Shown: positions 1 to 9,389, numbered from the stretch's first letter. The stretch is 39,033 nucleotides of DNA from Cytophagaceae bacterium SCN 52-12 (GCA_001724175.1 MEDT01000076.1:8619-47651), one strand, 5' to 3'. Made by a program: numbers and translations. The notes: generated by a model not told the origin, from the sequence alone.

Positions 1-31
1 GCCCCGCCCGCTTTTCATCCGGATGAGTCGA

Positions 32-1942
32 TCAGTGCTTGGCCCACCAGAGCGGGGTAGTCGTCGCGTCTTCTCCGCCGAGGTATTGCAGGGCCTGGGC
101 ATAGCCTTTGGCATTGCTGGCCGGCAGGCTCGAAGGATACCTGAGACGCTGCGGGAAGAATTTGACATTGCTGGTCATATAATTACCCGAATTAAGCGCC
201 GGCAGGTTCGTCAGCGGATTTTCTACGGCAGGGTTGTCGAAGAAAGGCAATCCGAGCCGGCGTTGATCGCTCCACGATTCGAGCGGAACCCAGGGCGTCT
301 GGGCGATGAACTTCTGCGTGATGATCTTGGTCAGGTGATCGTTCTTTACCGTGCCATTTTTATAAAGATCATTTTTCGGATATGCCTTTTCTACCGTCCC
401 CGCAGCATTTGTATAGCCATTGACAAATGTGGCGGTGTAAGTGGCCGGCGGCTCGGCAGTGTGATCCCAGCTTACGGAAGTCCCGACCCTGTTGAAGTCG
501 GTAGACGCTTTGTATGCAGCGGCAAAGCTGCTGATCTCCCAGAACGCAAAGCTGGCGTCGATGCCTGCTTCATAGGCGGCCTTCCCGCTCATGGGCACGC
601 TCCAGCCTCTTTCCGCGGCTTCAGCCAGCAGGAAATAAGTCTCCCACGGAGCAAAGAAAATACGTTTGTTGCTGCTGTTGCGGAATTTCTGACCGTGGCG
701 GGGCGTTGCGCCATTGAACGAATAGATATTATTCTTTGCTCCTTTAGCACCCCAGGAGCCATAGCTGGGCGCGTTCCAGGTGTATTTGGCATTGAGCGTC
801 TTGACGACGTCGCCTTTATCATTGACCAGCGTCCGTTCAGTCGTGGTAGCGGTGTTATCCCACGACGGGTATGAGTTAAAGTCGGGATTGGTCACATCGC
901 CGGGAATGATATAGGCTTTGTAGGCCCGCGGATCGATGCTGTAGGGCAGCCCGTCGAGCCAGTAGCCGGCAGAGGGGTCGTTGGTCAGGCTGGTAAAATG
1001 ATCATCCAGCTTCAGACCCAGGTAATTCTGAGGCTTGATGAAGCTTGCCTGGTCAGCTCTCACCTGGTCGGCAGATTTAATGCCTCCCAGTCCGAGGAAC
1101 AGGTTATTGATCGTGGAAGAGATCTGGAAGTAATTCCATTCGCGGGTCATTACACCGGTCAGGGCATCCCAGCCCGGTCTTTCCGCAACCTGGAAAGTTT
1201 CGGCCGACTGGGTAATCAGCGGGCCTCCGGCTGCCGCCTCAAATTCAGCTTTGGCTTTCGCCGGATCTACTTCCGATAGCCTCATGGCCAGTCGCAGGCG
1301 CATAGAGTTGGCATATTTCTGCCAGTTAGCGTAGTTGTAGCCGTATGCCTGATCGAATTTGGAGATATCGGAGCTGCTCAGGGAGATATCCAGCTTGGAA
1401 GAAGCGTCTTTGAGCTCGTCCAGGAGGAAGTAATAAACGGCTTTCAGATCGCTGAATTCCGGGTTCTCACCCTGAAACCCGTTAATAGGAATAGGGCCGA
1501 AGTTATCCGCCAGCTCGCTCAGCAGGTAAACGCGCCATATCCTGGCTACCTGTAGCAGGTTCTGGGTATATTCTTTCACATTGCCTGATTCAATCTGCTT
1601 TTCTGCTACCTGGATAGCGGCATAGATACTGTTGAGCCAGCCGCCCATATAAGACATCCCGTAGTAGTCGCTCGACCACCCGTCGTCGTACCCGCCCGTT
1701 GCAATTCCACCGCCGTACTGCTGGCGCCCGGCTGTTTTCCAGTACAGCACAAAAATCCTTTCCGCGATGTGGGGATCCATCTGGCTGTTGATGATGGCTC
1801 CGTTGATAAAGAACTCTACCTGGGTCTGGCTTTCGGTAGCCATGTACGGATCAGCGTTGATCTCATCGAAGTCGGCGCACGACGTGGCGGAGACCAGTAA
1901 TATGATGGAAGGGACGATAACCCTCTTAAACAATGATTTCAT
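32..1942 (-). CDS. SusD/RagB-family outer-membrane lipoprotein (SusD-like 2 type)
   Basis: This is the surface lipoprotein partner of a TonB-dependent SusC channel; it captures substrate above the barrel and acts as its lid. It is 636 aa, somewhat longer than the usual 500-550. The N-terminus is a lipoprotein signal ending in a lipobox-like SATSC, with the lipidated cysteine at residue 22, followed by the DFDEIN start common in these proteins. The C-terminus ends STPLWWAKH, almost the same as the tail of the second SusD in this window (STPLWWDKN). It follows its SusC by 39 bp, so the two are surely co-transcribed. The stop codon lies 31 bp from the window edge, so nothing can be said about downstream genes. 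The substrate cannot be read from the sequence. Confidence 0.93.
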   Translation of the reverse strand: MKSLFKRVIVPSIILLVSATSCADFDEINADPYMATESQTQVEFFINGAIINSQMDPHIAERIFVLYWKTAGRQQYGGGIATGGYDDGWSSDYYGMSYMGGWLNSIYAAIQVAEKQIESGNVKEYTQNLLQVARIWRVYLLSELADNFGPIPINGFQGENPEFSDLKAVYYFLLDELKDASSKLDISLSSSDISKFDQAYGYNYANWQKYANSMRLRLAMRLSEVDPAKAKAEFEAAAGGPLITQSAETFQVAERPGWDALTGVMTREWNYFQISSTINNLFLGLGGIKSADQVRADQASFIKPQNYLGLKLDDHFTSLTNDPSAGYWLDGLPYSIDPRAYKAYIIPGDVTNPDFNSYPSWDNTATTTERTLVNDKGDVVKTLNAKYTWNAPSYGSWGAKGAKNNIYSFNGATPRHGQKFRNSSNKRIFFAPWETYFLLAEAAERGWSVPMSGKAAYEAGIDASFAFWEISSFAAAYKASTDFNRVGTSVSWDHTAEPPATYTATFVNGYTNAAGTVEKAYPKNDLYKNGTVKNDHLTKIITQKFIAQTPWVPLESWSDQRRLGLPFFDNPAVENPLTNLPALNSGNYMTSNVKFFPQRLRYPSSLPASNAKGYAQALQYLGGEDATTTPLWWAKH

Positions 1943-1981
1943 AATGAATTAAAGTCTTTGTATTACGAACAAGATTAAATC

Positions 1982-4900
1982 TTAAAAGCCCAGCGTGAGT
2001 GAAAAGAGGAACGAGCGCATGGTAGGGAACCCGCCGTTTTCAAACCCGACCGCGTTGGTACCTGTTGCAAAAACAGACTCGGGGTCGATGCCATTCAAAT
2101 TACTTTTGATCATCCATACGTTGTTGCATGAAGCGGAAACCCTCGCAGTTTGAAACGTCCTGCCCAGGTGTTTTTTAGGCAGGCTGTAGCTGAGCATCAC
2201 ATTTCTCAGCCTGATATTGGTGGCATCATACAAATAGGCCTCGCCTACCCCAAGGTTGTTGAGGGTAGCCACGGTCCGCCAGTATTGCTGCTGTGTTACC
2301 GACTTGGTATTGGCGGTATAGCCGCCGCTTTCCTGCGCTACTACGCCGTCTACGATCATGTCGGGTCTTTCGCCGCCCGGGGCGGTTACTTTCGCCGAAC
2401 CTACGGCCTGCAGCCCTACGTTTGTTGCGGAAAAGATCTCGCCGCCCAGCCTGGCGTCAATCAGGAAGGAAAGGCCGATCCCCTTGTAGTTGAAGCTGTT
2501 TGTAATGCCTAACAGTCCTTTAGCCTGCTGGTTGCCCAACTTCACGATGTTGGGATCCCGCTGGGGTAACCCGTCGCCGGAAAGAAGCATTTTCCCGACG
2601 TGCGGGCTGGACGGATCTGTAACACGCAGGAACCTCGTTCCGTAGATATCGCCATAAAGGCCTCCTGTAACGGCTCGTATAAACAAGTCGTCGAAAGTAC
2701 CCAGCGTATATTCATTCACACCCTTTTCTGAGGCGATGTCGATAATTTTGTTTTCATTCCTGGAAAAGTTGGCCATGATATTCCAGTTGAGCGATTGCGG
2801 ATTCGTCAGAATTCCGAAATTCGCCATTATCTCGAATCCTTTGTTCTGGATATTCCCTGCATTTATTTTCATGTTTGCATAGCCGCTCAACGGGTCCATA
2901 GGAATATCTATGAGCTGACGTGTGGAGTTTGATTTATACCACGTCAAATCAACACCGAGGCGGTTGTCCAGGAACCGCAGCTCGGCTCCGAATTCCAGGT
3001 TCTTGATCAGCTCGCTTCTCACGTACGGATCTTTCAGCAAAGACTGCCGGCTGGCTATGGTATTGCTGAGGGGATCTTTTGATATAGTATACCCGTTGAA
3101 AAGCTGGTAGGGCGCCAGGTCATTACCCACGGTGGCATACGATGCCCGTACCTTGGCGTAGCTCCACCACGACGGAAGGCTGCTGCCCTGATCTTCCAGC
3201 ATATCGGAAAGTACGTAGGAAAGGCTGTAGGAAGGATAGAAATAAGACCTGTTCTCTTCGATCAGCGCGGAAGACCAGTCGTTCCTGGCGGTGATATCGA
3301 GGAATATCCATCCTGCATAGTTAAGTCCCAGGGAACCGTACAAAGAGTTTATCTTTTTACGGGAATACTTGGGGGTGATGGTGGGCGCTCCTGCCGAGTT
3401 GGTCGGGGAGAAAAGGTTCGGGACTTCCAGGGCACCGGTGCCAACCGAAAGCGCGCTAAATTTCTGCTGCATCAGATTGCCTCCCAATGTGACCGAACCG
3501 CCGAACCTGCCGAAAACGTTATCGCGCTGTGCTTTGATAAGCGCGCTGTAATTGATCTCGCTGAAAGTTTCTTTTCCGGTCGAATAAGAGTTGGTCCGGG
3601 GGCTTCCGGCGTAGGTTTTCGATTCCATATTGGTCGTATAAAGGTCGCCGCCGGCCTTTATTTCCGCATCGAGCCAATCGGTGAACGCATATTTGAGAGA
3701 CCCGTTCATGATAAAGCGGTTCCTGCTATCCTGGTTCAGGTTATACTGGTAGAGCCAGTACGGGTTGGTTTGCGGGCCGGGCGCTCCCGGATACCATATC
3801 ATTTTTCCGAACTCGTCGGTTGCAGCGCTGAAGTCGCCGATATCAAGACTCCGCGGCAGCATATACAACGCATAAACGCTGCTTACATCCCGGCCGTTGA
3901 TCGGGCGGTTATAGCCTGAAGTATTGTTGAACGACATTTTTACGTCGCTTGTCCAGCGGCTTTCCCTGCCGAACCTTGTCGTGGCGCGGGAAGTAAAATT
4001 CAAACGGGTAAGCTTGTTGCCCGGTATAATACTCCTGTCGGCCAGGTAGTTGAGAGAGGAATACACCGAAGTCGAACCGTACTGCTGCTGCAGCGCCAGG
4101 CCGTAATTCTGAGTAGATCCTTTCCTGAGAAACCGGGAAAGGTTGTCATAGATGTTCAGCGGGCCCTGAGTACCATCCCATTTTTTCACGCTCTGCCCTG
4201 TAGCTTTAGGTCCCCAGCTCATGTCTTTCGCGGGATCATAGATGTTTTCATCTCCCTGTCCGAAGGAGTTTTGCAGCTCAGGCCTGATAAAGATGTCCTC
4301 GACACCTAAAGTAGAGGTAAAAGTGATCCCGAGGCCGGGCTGTGTACGCCCCGACTTGGTGGTGATGAGGATGACGCCGTTTCCTGCCCTCGAGCCATAC
4401 AGCGCTGCGGCAGAGGGGCCTTTCAGTACGCTCATGCTTTCGATGTCGTCAGAGCTGATATCGCCGAGCCCGCTTCCCATATCAAGGCCCGCTCCCCAGT
4501 ACCCGTTTTCGGTGGTTCCGGTAAAGTTGTTGATGGGTATCCCGTCTACGACGATCAGCGGCTGGTTGGAGCCGGTAAGCGAGGTGTTGCCGCGGAGCAC
4601 TATCTTGGAAGACCCTCCCGCACCGTTGCTCGACCTGACCACCTGGAGGCCTGCTACCTTACCTGAAAAGGCATTGGCAAGGTTTGTCTCCTTGGCATCG
4701 GAAAGCACCGAGCCCTTTATTTCCTGGATAGCGTACCCGAGCGACTTCTTTTCCCTTTCGATACCCAGGGCAGTTACCACAATCTCGCCGAGCTGCGCCA
4801 CATCTTCCGCGAGGACGACGTCTATAGTGCTGCGACCCGAAATGGCCTCCTCTTTTGTCGAAAAACCTATAAATGAAAATACAAGCGTACCGCTGGATGC

Positions 4901-5089
4901 GGCATTGATCGTGTAGGAACCCTCTATGTCTGTAGTTGTTCCGGTATTGGTGCCTTTCAGGAGGATGGATACACCCGGCAGCGGACTTCCATCGCTTCCG
5001 GAGGTCACTTTTCCAGAAATGGATTGCGACCATGCACTGACGCTCCCGGTAAGGAAAGCAGCAGTAAGAAGAAGTACAAACTTTCGCAT
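1982..5089 (-). CDS. SusC/RagA-family TonB-linked outer-membrane transporter
   Basis: This is a TonB-dependent outer-membrane channel that imports a nutrient with its SusD partner downstream. The 1035-aa protein has a Sec signal (residues 1-21), a carboxypeptidase-regulatory-like domain (about 23-105, with PLPGVSILLKGTNTG and a later FSFIGF strand), the SusC linker EIVVTALGIEREKKSLGYA, a plug domain with the VDGIPI segment, a 22-strand barrel region and a terminal phenylalanine (LTLGF) for BAM recognition. The ATG at 5089 gives a clean signal peptide. Upstream lie a candidate -7 element and a LacI-type palindrome, so carbohydrate-responsive control is plausible. The transported compound is unknown. 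Confidence 0.95.
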   Translation of the reverse strand: MRKFVLLLTAAFLTGSVSAWSQSISGKVTSGSDGSPLPGVSILLKGTNTGTTTDIEGSYTINAASSGTLVFSFIGFSTKEEAISGRSTIDVVLAEDVAQLGEIVVTALGIEREKKSLGYAIQEIKGSVLSDAKETNLANAFSGKVAGLQVVRSSNGAGGSSKIVLRGNTSLTGSNQPLIVVDGIPINNFTGTTENGYWGAGLDMGSGLGDISSDDIESMSVLKGPSAAALYGSRAGNGVILITTKSGRTQPGLGITFTSTLGVEDIFIRPELQNSFGQGDENIYDPAKDMSWGPKATGQSVKKWDGTQGPLNIYDNLSRFLRKGSTQNYGLALQQQYGSTSVYSSLNYLADRSIIPGNKLTRLNFTSRATTRFGRESRWTSDVKMSFNNTSGYNRPINGRDVSSVYALYMLPRSLDIGDFSAATDEFGKMIWYPGAPGPQTNPYWLYQYNLNQDSRNRFIMNGSLKYAFTDWLDAEIKAGGDLYTTNMESKTYAGSPRTNSYSTGKETFSEINYSALIKAQRDNVFGRFGGSVTLGGNLMQQKFSALSVGTGALEVPNLFSPTNSAGAPTITPKYSRKKINSLYGSLGLNYAGWIFLDITARNDWSSALIEENRSYFYPSYSLSYVLSDMLEDQGSSLPSWWSYAKVRASYATVGNDLAPYQLFNGYTISKDPLSNTIASRQSLLKDPYVRSELIKNLEFGAELRFLDNRLGVDLTWYKSNSTRQLIDIPMDPLSGYANMKINAGNIQNKGFEIMANFGILTNPQSLNWNIMANFSRNENKIIDIASEKGVNEYTLGTFDDLFIRAVTGGLYGDIYGTRFLRVTDPSSPHVGKMLLSGDGLPQRDPNIVKLGNQQAKGLLGITNSFNYKGIGLSFLIDARLGGEIFSATNVGLQAVGSAKVTAPGGERPDMIVDGVVAQESGGYTANTKSVTQQQYWRTVATLNNLGVGEAYLYDATNIRLRNVMLSYSLPKKHLGRTFQTARVSASCNNVWMIKSNLNGIDPESVFATGTNAVGFENGGFPTMRSFLFSLTLGF

Positions 5090-5316
5090 AAAAGATGTTG
5101 TTAGCTGATTAGATTTAAGCAGTTACTATTGGTTTTTGAGGTAATAAAGTGTTAGATCATCGATTAAGCCCTTTGCAGGATATAAGATCCCGAAGAGCCG
5201 TTTAGGTTATGTGGATGCCTTATAATTCAACCGGAACTTGCAGCATTGGTTAGAATGAGTGAACTTAATAGCTGCCCGGAACACTTTTAATAGTATTTAT
5301 GTCCTAAATATTGAGA

Positions 5317-5324
5317 CAAAATTA
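5317..5324 (-). promoter_or_regulatory. candidate -7 element of the first susCD operon
   Basis: The minus strand reads TAATTTTG, matching the Bacteroidota -7 consensus TAnnTTTG, about 230 bp upstream of the susC start. No TTTG/TTG -33 element is visible at the usual 17-23 bp spacing, so this rests on one short motif and its position. Confidence 0.35.
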
Positions 5325-5387
5325 ATTGTTTTATTAAAAAAATAAAACTTGTACGAATCTTTTATTAAAAAAATTAAAAAACAAAAA

Positions 5388-5403
5388 ACGGTAACGTTAC
5401 CGT
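5388..5403. promoter_or_regulatory. LacI-type operator candidate, perfect 16-bp palindrome
   Basis: ACGGTAACGTTACCGT is a perfect palindrome with an AACGTT centre and central CG, the layout typical of LacI-family operators. It lies about 65 bp upstream of the candidate susC -7 element, a position that could suit activation or repression. No LacI gene is in the window, so the regulator would be encoded elsewhere. Confidence 0.55.
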
Positions 5404-5416
5404 ATAGGTTTATAGG

Positions 5417-5451
5417 TTGAATCCCGGGGATCCAAAAGAACCGGGATTCAA
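5417..5451. repeat. inverted repeat with 11-bp perfect arms
   Basis: The arms TTGAATCCCGG (5417-5427) and CCGGGATTCAA (5441-5451) are perfect complements around a 13-nt loop. No T-tract follows on either strand, so it is not a classical terminator. It could be a second protein-binding site or an RNA hairpin. Confidence 0.6.
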
Positions 5452-5452
5452 T

Positions 5453-5491
5453 AAAAAACGGGGGTAATGGTTTACATTACCCCCGTTTTTT
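5453..5491. terminator. bidirectional Rho-independent terminator after the thr/hesB unit
   Basis: The stem CGGGGGTAATG / CATTACCCCCG (5459-5469 with 5475-5485) closes a 5-nt loop and is flanked by A6 on one side and T6 on the other, so it can terminate transcripts from either strand. It begins 20 bp past the hesB-like stop codon and separates that unit from the susCD promoter region. Confidence 0.9.
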
Positions 5492-5510
5492 ATGTCGTAC
5501 AACCAGGAAT

Positions 5511-5837
5511 TTACACGGCAAAACTCTCTCCGCAGCCGCAGGTACGGCTGGCATTGGGGTTTACAAAATGGAAGCCTTTGCCGTTGAGGCCGTCCGAAAA
5601 ATCGAGGACGGTACCAGCCAGGTACAATATGCTTTTCTTATCGACAACGATCCTGACGCCTTTGTCCTCAAAAACCATATCGTTCGGTCTTGACTCGGAA
5701 TCAAATTCAAGATTGTACATCAGGCCGGAGCAGCCTCCTCCGACTACGCCTACCCGTATATGGTGATCGTTGGAATGGCCTTCCTGCTCGCGTAACGCGA
5801 GGATCTTAGTTTTAGCAGTTTCGGTTACTGTTACCAT
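5511..5837 (-). CDS. HesB/IscA/ErpA-type iron-sulfur cluster carrier
   Basis: This is an A-type carrier that receives Fe-S clusters from a scaffold and delivers them to apo-enzymes in the cytoplasm. The 108-aa protein keeps all three ligand cysteines: C36 in the GGGCSGLMY motif and C100 and C102 in the C-terminal CGCGESF. Length and motifs fit the family throughout. It lies 80 bp downstream of thrB and directly ahead of a strong terminator, so it is probably the last gene of the thrA-thrB transcript. IscA, ErpA and SufA cannot be told apart from this sequence alone. There is no isc or suf neighbour here. Confidence 0.93.
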   Translation of the reverse strand: MVTVTETAKTKILALREQEGHSNDHHIRVGVVGGGCSGLMYNLEFDSESRPNDMVFEDKGVRIVVDKKSILYLAGTVLDFSDGLNGKGFHFVNPNASRTCGCGESFAV

Positions 5838-5917
5838 CCGGACAATTATTTAAAACCACACTTTATCCAGGGCGTACGCCGCCCGTGAGAAGAAAACGAC
5901 CCTGGCGGCAATTAAGT

Positions 5918-6856
5918 TCAATCGGCAGCCAGGATTCGGGGACCTTCCGAGTTGATTCCTGATACGAATACATTGCTGGAAATACCGGCAGCCGCAAATG
6001 TGCTTTTCATTGCTTCGCCAATTCCTTCAGCTTCCGCGCGCGTACGGGCGAGCGCAAACATGGAGGGGCCCGCGCCGGAAATGCTGCACCCCAGGGCGCC
6101 GCTTTCCATTGCAGCCTGCTTGACCTCGTTGAATTCCGGGATCAGGATAGCCCTCACCGGCTCTATGATGACGTCTACCATCGACCGGCTGATGAGCCCG
6201 TAGTCGCCGGTCATGAGGCCGCTGATCAGCCCTGCCACGTTCCCCATCTGGGTGATGGCGTTTTTAAGCGATACCTCGTTTCTCAGGATAAGCCGCGCAT
6301 CTTTGGTGTTCACTTCCACGTCGGGGTGCACGAGCGTGCAATAGAGCTCGGCAGGAACGGCAATATTGAATACATCCAACGGCTTGTAACTTCTTATAAC
6401 CAGGAATCCTCCCAAAAGAGACGGCCCTACGTTGTCGGCGTGGGCGGCCCCGGCAGCCATCAGCTCTCCCTGCATGGCAAAAGGTAACAGCTCTTTTCTT
6501 GACAACGGGCGCCCGAGCATTTCGTTGAGGGCTACGACCCCCGCTACAGAGCTGGCTGCGCTCGATCCCATCCCGCTCCCGAGGGGCATATTTTTATGAA
6601 GAATAACGGAGGCCCCGAAATCTGAAATGCCGAGGTGCCCGAGCAGGTGCAGCATAACCACCGTTACCGCATTGCGGCCGGCATCGAGGGGTAAACGTCC
6701 TTCGTCGCCATAGATAGCCTCTATTTCGATGCCGGGCTCAGGTTTTCGTTTGATCTCGACGATATCGCCCGGGTTGTCCACCGCAAAACCGAAGATATCG
6801 AATCCGCAGGCTACATTGGCTACCGTAGCGGGTGCAAATACTTTGATGTAGTCCAT
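5918..6856 (-). CDS. thrB: homoserine kinase
   Basis: Homoserine kinase phosphorylates homoserine with ATP to give O-phosphohomoserine, the precursor of threonine, in the cytoplasm. The 312-aa protein is a GHMP kinase. The N-terminus has the typical FAPATVANVACGFD start, the ATP-binding glycine/serine loop PLGSGMGSSAAS lies near residue 95, and the C-terminal GHMP segment GCSISGAGPSMFAL is present. It follows thrA by 34 bp and is surely co-transcribed. The usual next gene, thrC, is not found; a hesB-like gene occupies that place. Confidence 0.96.
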   Translation of the reverse strand: MDYIKVFAPATVANVACGFDIFGFAVDNPGDIVEIKRKPEPGIEIEAIYGDEGRLPLDAGRNAVTVVMLHLLGHLGISDFGASVILHKNMPLGSGMGSSAASSVAGVVALNEMLGRPLSRKELLPFAMQGELMAAGAAHADNVGPSLLGGFLVIRSYKPLDVFNIAVPAELYCTLVHPDVEVNTKDARLILRNEVSLKNAITQMGNVAGLISGLMTGDYGLISRSMVDVIIEPVRAILIPEFNEVKQAAMESGALGCSISGAGPSMFALARTRAEAEGIGEAMKSTFAAAGISSNVFVSGINSEGPRILAAD

Positions 6857-6890
6857 TATTCAAAAACGGGTTGAAATTAGGCGTGGTCTT

Positions 6891-9347
6891 TTATCCGAGA
6901 TAGCTGCTCACACTGATGATATCTGCAAACACCCGTGTGGCAGTTACTTCCGCGCCGGCTCCCGGTCCTTTGATCACAAGAGGGGTATCTTTGTAGCGTT
7001 CGGTGGTAAAAGAGATGATGTTATCGCTTCCTGACAGGTTGTAGAAGGGGTGGTGCCTGTCTACTATTTTCAGCCGGACAGTGGCCTTGCCGTTTTCCAG
7101 AGAGGCGATGAAGCGCAGCCGGCCCCCGGCTTTTTCGGCGTCGGCCAGCAGGCCGGAGAAGTACTGATCCGATACTTCAAGCTGGCGGAAAAATTCATCT
7201 ACCGTCGGCGCCAGGAGGCAATTTTCCGGTAAAAGCCTTGCCACCTCAATATCTTCCGGCTCGAGCGGAATACCTACTTCCCGGGCCAGGATCAGTATTT
7301 TCCGGGCCACATCGAGCCCGCTGAGATCGTCTCTGGGATCGGGTTCGGTAAATCCTTTGGCCTTGGCATCTCTCACCGCTTCTGCAAATGGCAGCTCAGG
7401 GCCGAATGTATTGAAAATATAAGACAGCGTGCCCGAGAGTATCGCTTCGATCTTTACAAACTTATCGCCGCTGGCGATCAGCCCGTCGATCGTGCTGATG
7501 ATAGGCAGGCCGGCGCCCACATTGGTTTCATACAGGAACTTGACGCCGTACTTGAGCGCCGACTCGCGAAGCAGCTTGTAATCGGCGTAAGAGCCGGAGT
7601 TCGCTACCTTGTTGGGCGTTACGATCGAGATAGAAGATTTTAACAGCATCGGGTAATACTGCACAATTTCCTTGTCGGAAGTACAGTCTACAAAAATGCT
7701 GTTCGGGAGGTTCAGCTCCTGGATACGCTGTACAAAGGCCGGAAGGCTGGTCCTCACGCCATTGGTTTCCATCGCTTCTTTCCAGGTAAAGGGAGAGATG
7801 CCTTCGGTGTCGAGGAGCATTTTCCGGGAATTGGAAAGCCCGGTCACATTTATCTCCAGCAGCCTTTCTTCTTTCAGGTAATGTGCCTGGTCGGCGATCT
7901 GGCGGAGAAGGGTTTTTCCGATGAGGCCGGTACCGACGATGAATATATTCAACGATCTTGTCTCCGACTGGAAGAAAACACCATGGATGGCATTAAGCGC
8001 CTTGGAGAGATCGTTTTTCCCGATCACAACCGAGATGTTCAGCTCCGACGATCCCTGGGCGGTAGCCACGACATTTACCCCGTTTTTTCCCAGGACCGAA
8101 AACAGCTTCCCGGATATCCCGGCGCTTCGCTTCATGCCTTCGCCCACAATGGCGATGATCGACAAATGTTTCTGGGTGCTGATCCCGTCGATCTGCCCTG
8201 CTTCAATTTCTTTTTCAAAAACCTTTTCCAGCACAGACTGGGCTTCGGGCGCGTCTTCCGGCCTGATAGCAAAGCATATGGAATGCTCTGACGAAGCCTG
8301 GGAGATCAGGATAACGCTGATGCCGGTTTCGGACAGGGCTGTAAATAAGCGGGATGAAACGCCCGCCACCCCGATCATGCCGCTTCCCTGGATATTGACA
8401 AGCGCAATGTCGTCTATCGATGAAATGCCCGTGATATCGTATTCTTTTGTCGTTTTGGTACGGCTTACCAGTGTCCCCAGGAAAGAAGGATTGAACGTGT
8501 TCAGCACCTTCAGGGGGATATTATGGGCAAAAGCCGGCTGCAGACTGGGCGGATAGATGACCTTGGCGCCGAAATGCGAAAGCTCCATCGCTTCGGCATA
8601 CGATATATCCGGAACCGTAAACGCATTGGGAACCTTCCGGGGGTCGGCGGTCATAATGCCGTCTACGTCCGTCCATATTTCGATAACGGATGCGCCGAGC
8701 GCAGCGCCTATAATGGAGGCTGTATAATCGGAGCCGCCCCTGCCCAGGGTCGTGGTGATCTTATCTTCCGTCTGGCCGATGAAGCCCGTAATGCACTGAA
8801 TGGCGGACCTGTCTCCGAAATGTTCAAGGATACGGGCATTGGTGAGCCGGAAATCCACGTTGGCCATTCCGAAATGATGATCCGTGACAATGAGGTTTCT
8901 CGCATCGCAAAACTCTGCCGAGATCCCCGCGCAGTTTAAAACTACGGAGATGATCCTGGTGGAGAGCCGCTCCCCGAAGCTGACCGTAAGGTCGGACGTA
9001 CGCGGTGAGAACTCCCGGATGAGCGAAACGCCGCGCAGGAGGTCGGCAAGTTCGTTGAACCCCGATTTGGTCAGCGCAATGATATTGCTCTGCGACTGCA
9101 CCGGGATCAGCGATTTGATAAGGGCAAAATGTTTGGCTTCGATGGCGTCCAGAAGCTCTTTATAGGAGTCATTGCCGGCAGCGGCCATACGCCCTATCTC
9201 GAGCAGCTTATTGGTTACGCCGCTCATTGCAGAGAATACCACCGCGACATGCTCACCCTGCCGGATATTGTCTTCAATAATGCTGACGATATTTTTGATG
9301 TTCCCGGCGGAGGCAACGGAAGTTCCTCCAAATTTCAATACTTTCAT
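6891..9347 (-). CDS. thrA: bifunctional aspartokinase / homoserine dehydrogenase
   Basis: This enzyme catalyses the first and third steps of the aspartate pathway to threonine and methionine. The 818-aa protein has an aspartokinase domain (about 1-295, starting KFGGTS, with GRGGSDYTAS near 202), two ACT-type regulatory segments (about 310-460) and a homoserine dehydrogenase domain beginning at the Rossmann motif VGTGLIG (471-477). Length and domain order match the fused ThrA family, so feedback control by threonine is likely, although the effector cannot be proven from sequence. The leader between the start codon and a candidate -7 element at 9453 is about 100 nt and contains a small hairpin and four to five heptad repeats. 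Confidence 0.96.
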   Translation of the reverse strand: MKVLKFGGTSVASAGNIKNIVSIIEDNIRQGEHVAVVFSAMSGVTNKLLEIGRMAAAGNDSYKELLDAIEAKHFALIKSLIPVQSQSNIIALTKSGFNELADLLRGVSLIREFSPRTSDLTVSFGERLSTRIISVVLNCAGISAEFCDARNLIVTDHHFGMANVDFRLTNARILEHFGDRSAIQCITGFIGQTEDKITTTLGRGGSDYTASIIGAALGASVIEIWTDVDGIMTADPRKVPNAFTVPDISYAEAMELSHFGAKVIYPPSLQPAFAHNIPLKVLNTFNPSFLGTLVSRTKTTKEYDITGISSIDDIALVNIQGSGMIGVAGVSSRLFTALSETGISVILISQASSEHSICFAIRPEDAPEAQSVLEKVFEKEIEAGQIDGISTQKHLSIIAIVGEGMKRSAGISGKLFSVLGKNGVNVVATAQGSSELNISVVIGKNDLSKALNAIHGVFFQSETRSLNIFIVGTGLIGKTLLRQIADQAHYLKEERLLEINVTGLSNSRKMLLDTEGISPFTWKEAMETNGVRTSLPAFVQRIQELNLPNSIFVDCTSDKEIVQYYPMLLKSSISIVTPNKVANSGSYADYKLLRESALKYGVKFLYETNVGAGLPIISTIDGLIASGDKFVKIEAILSGTLSYIFNTFGPELPFAEAVRDAKAKGFTEPDPRDDLSGLDVARKILILAREVGIPLEPEDIEVARLLPENCLLAPTVDEFFRQLEVSDQYFSGLLADAEKAGGRLRFIASLENGKATVRLKIVDRHHPFYNLSGSDNIISFTTERYKDTPLVIKGPGAGAEVTATRVFADIISVSSYLG

Positions 9348-9354
9348 TTGTATA

Positions 9355-9389
9355 AAAAGCTATCAGCTGCCAGCTTTCGGCTATCAGCG
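9355..9389. repeat. degenerate 7-bp tandem repeats in the thrA leader
   Basis: Five units in exact register read AAAAGCT, ATCAGCT, GCCAGCT, TTCGGCT and ATCAGCG on the plus strand. The array starts 8 bp from the thrA start codon and lies in its 5' leader. The fixed part is GCT at positions 5-7 of each unit. Three similar arrays precede other genes in this window. Confidence 0.65.

Larger units (their letters stand above)
5090..5510. other. 421-bp gene-free spacer upstream of the first susCD
   Basis: No coding frame is supported here. The spacer is very AT-rich between about 5300 and 5390. It holds, in order, a long susC leader, a candidate -7 element (5317-5324), a 16-bp perfect palindrome (5388-5403), an 11-bp inverted repeat (5417-5451) and a terminator (5453-5491). 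It is the most structure-dense non-coding stretch in the window. Confidence 0.8.

Noticed and set aside
16-25. Palindrome CATCCGGATG next to the left window edge as a terminator
   Set aside because: There is no T-tract and the context is cut by the window end, so it cannot be judged.
23-874. 283-codon plus-strand open frame at the left edge
   Set aside because: It is antisense to the C-terminal part of SusD and has no signal, motif or plausible start context.
4242-4916. 224-codon plus-strand open frame
   Set aside because: It is antisense to the SusC plug and regulatory-like domain, with low-complexity proline/serine composition and no domain.
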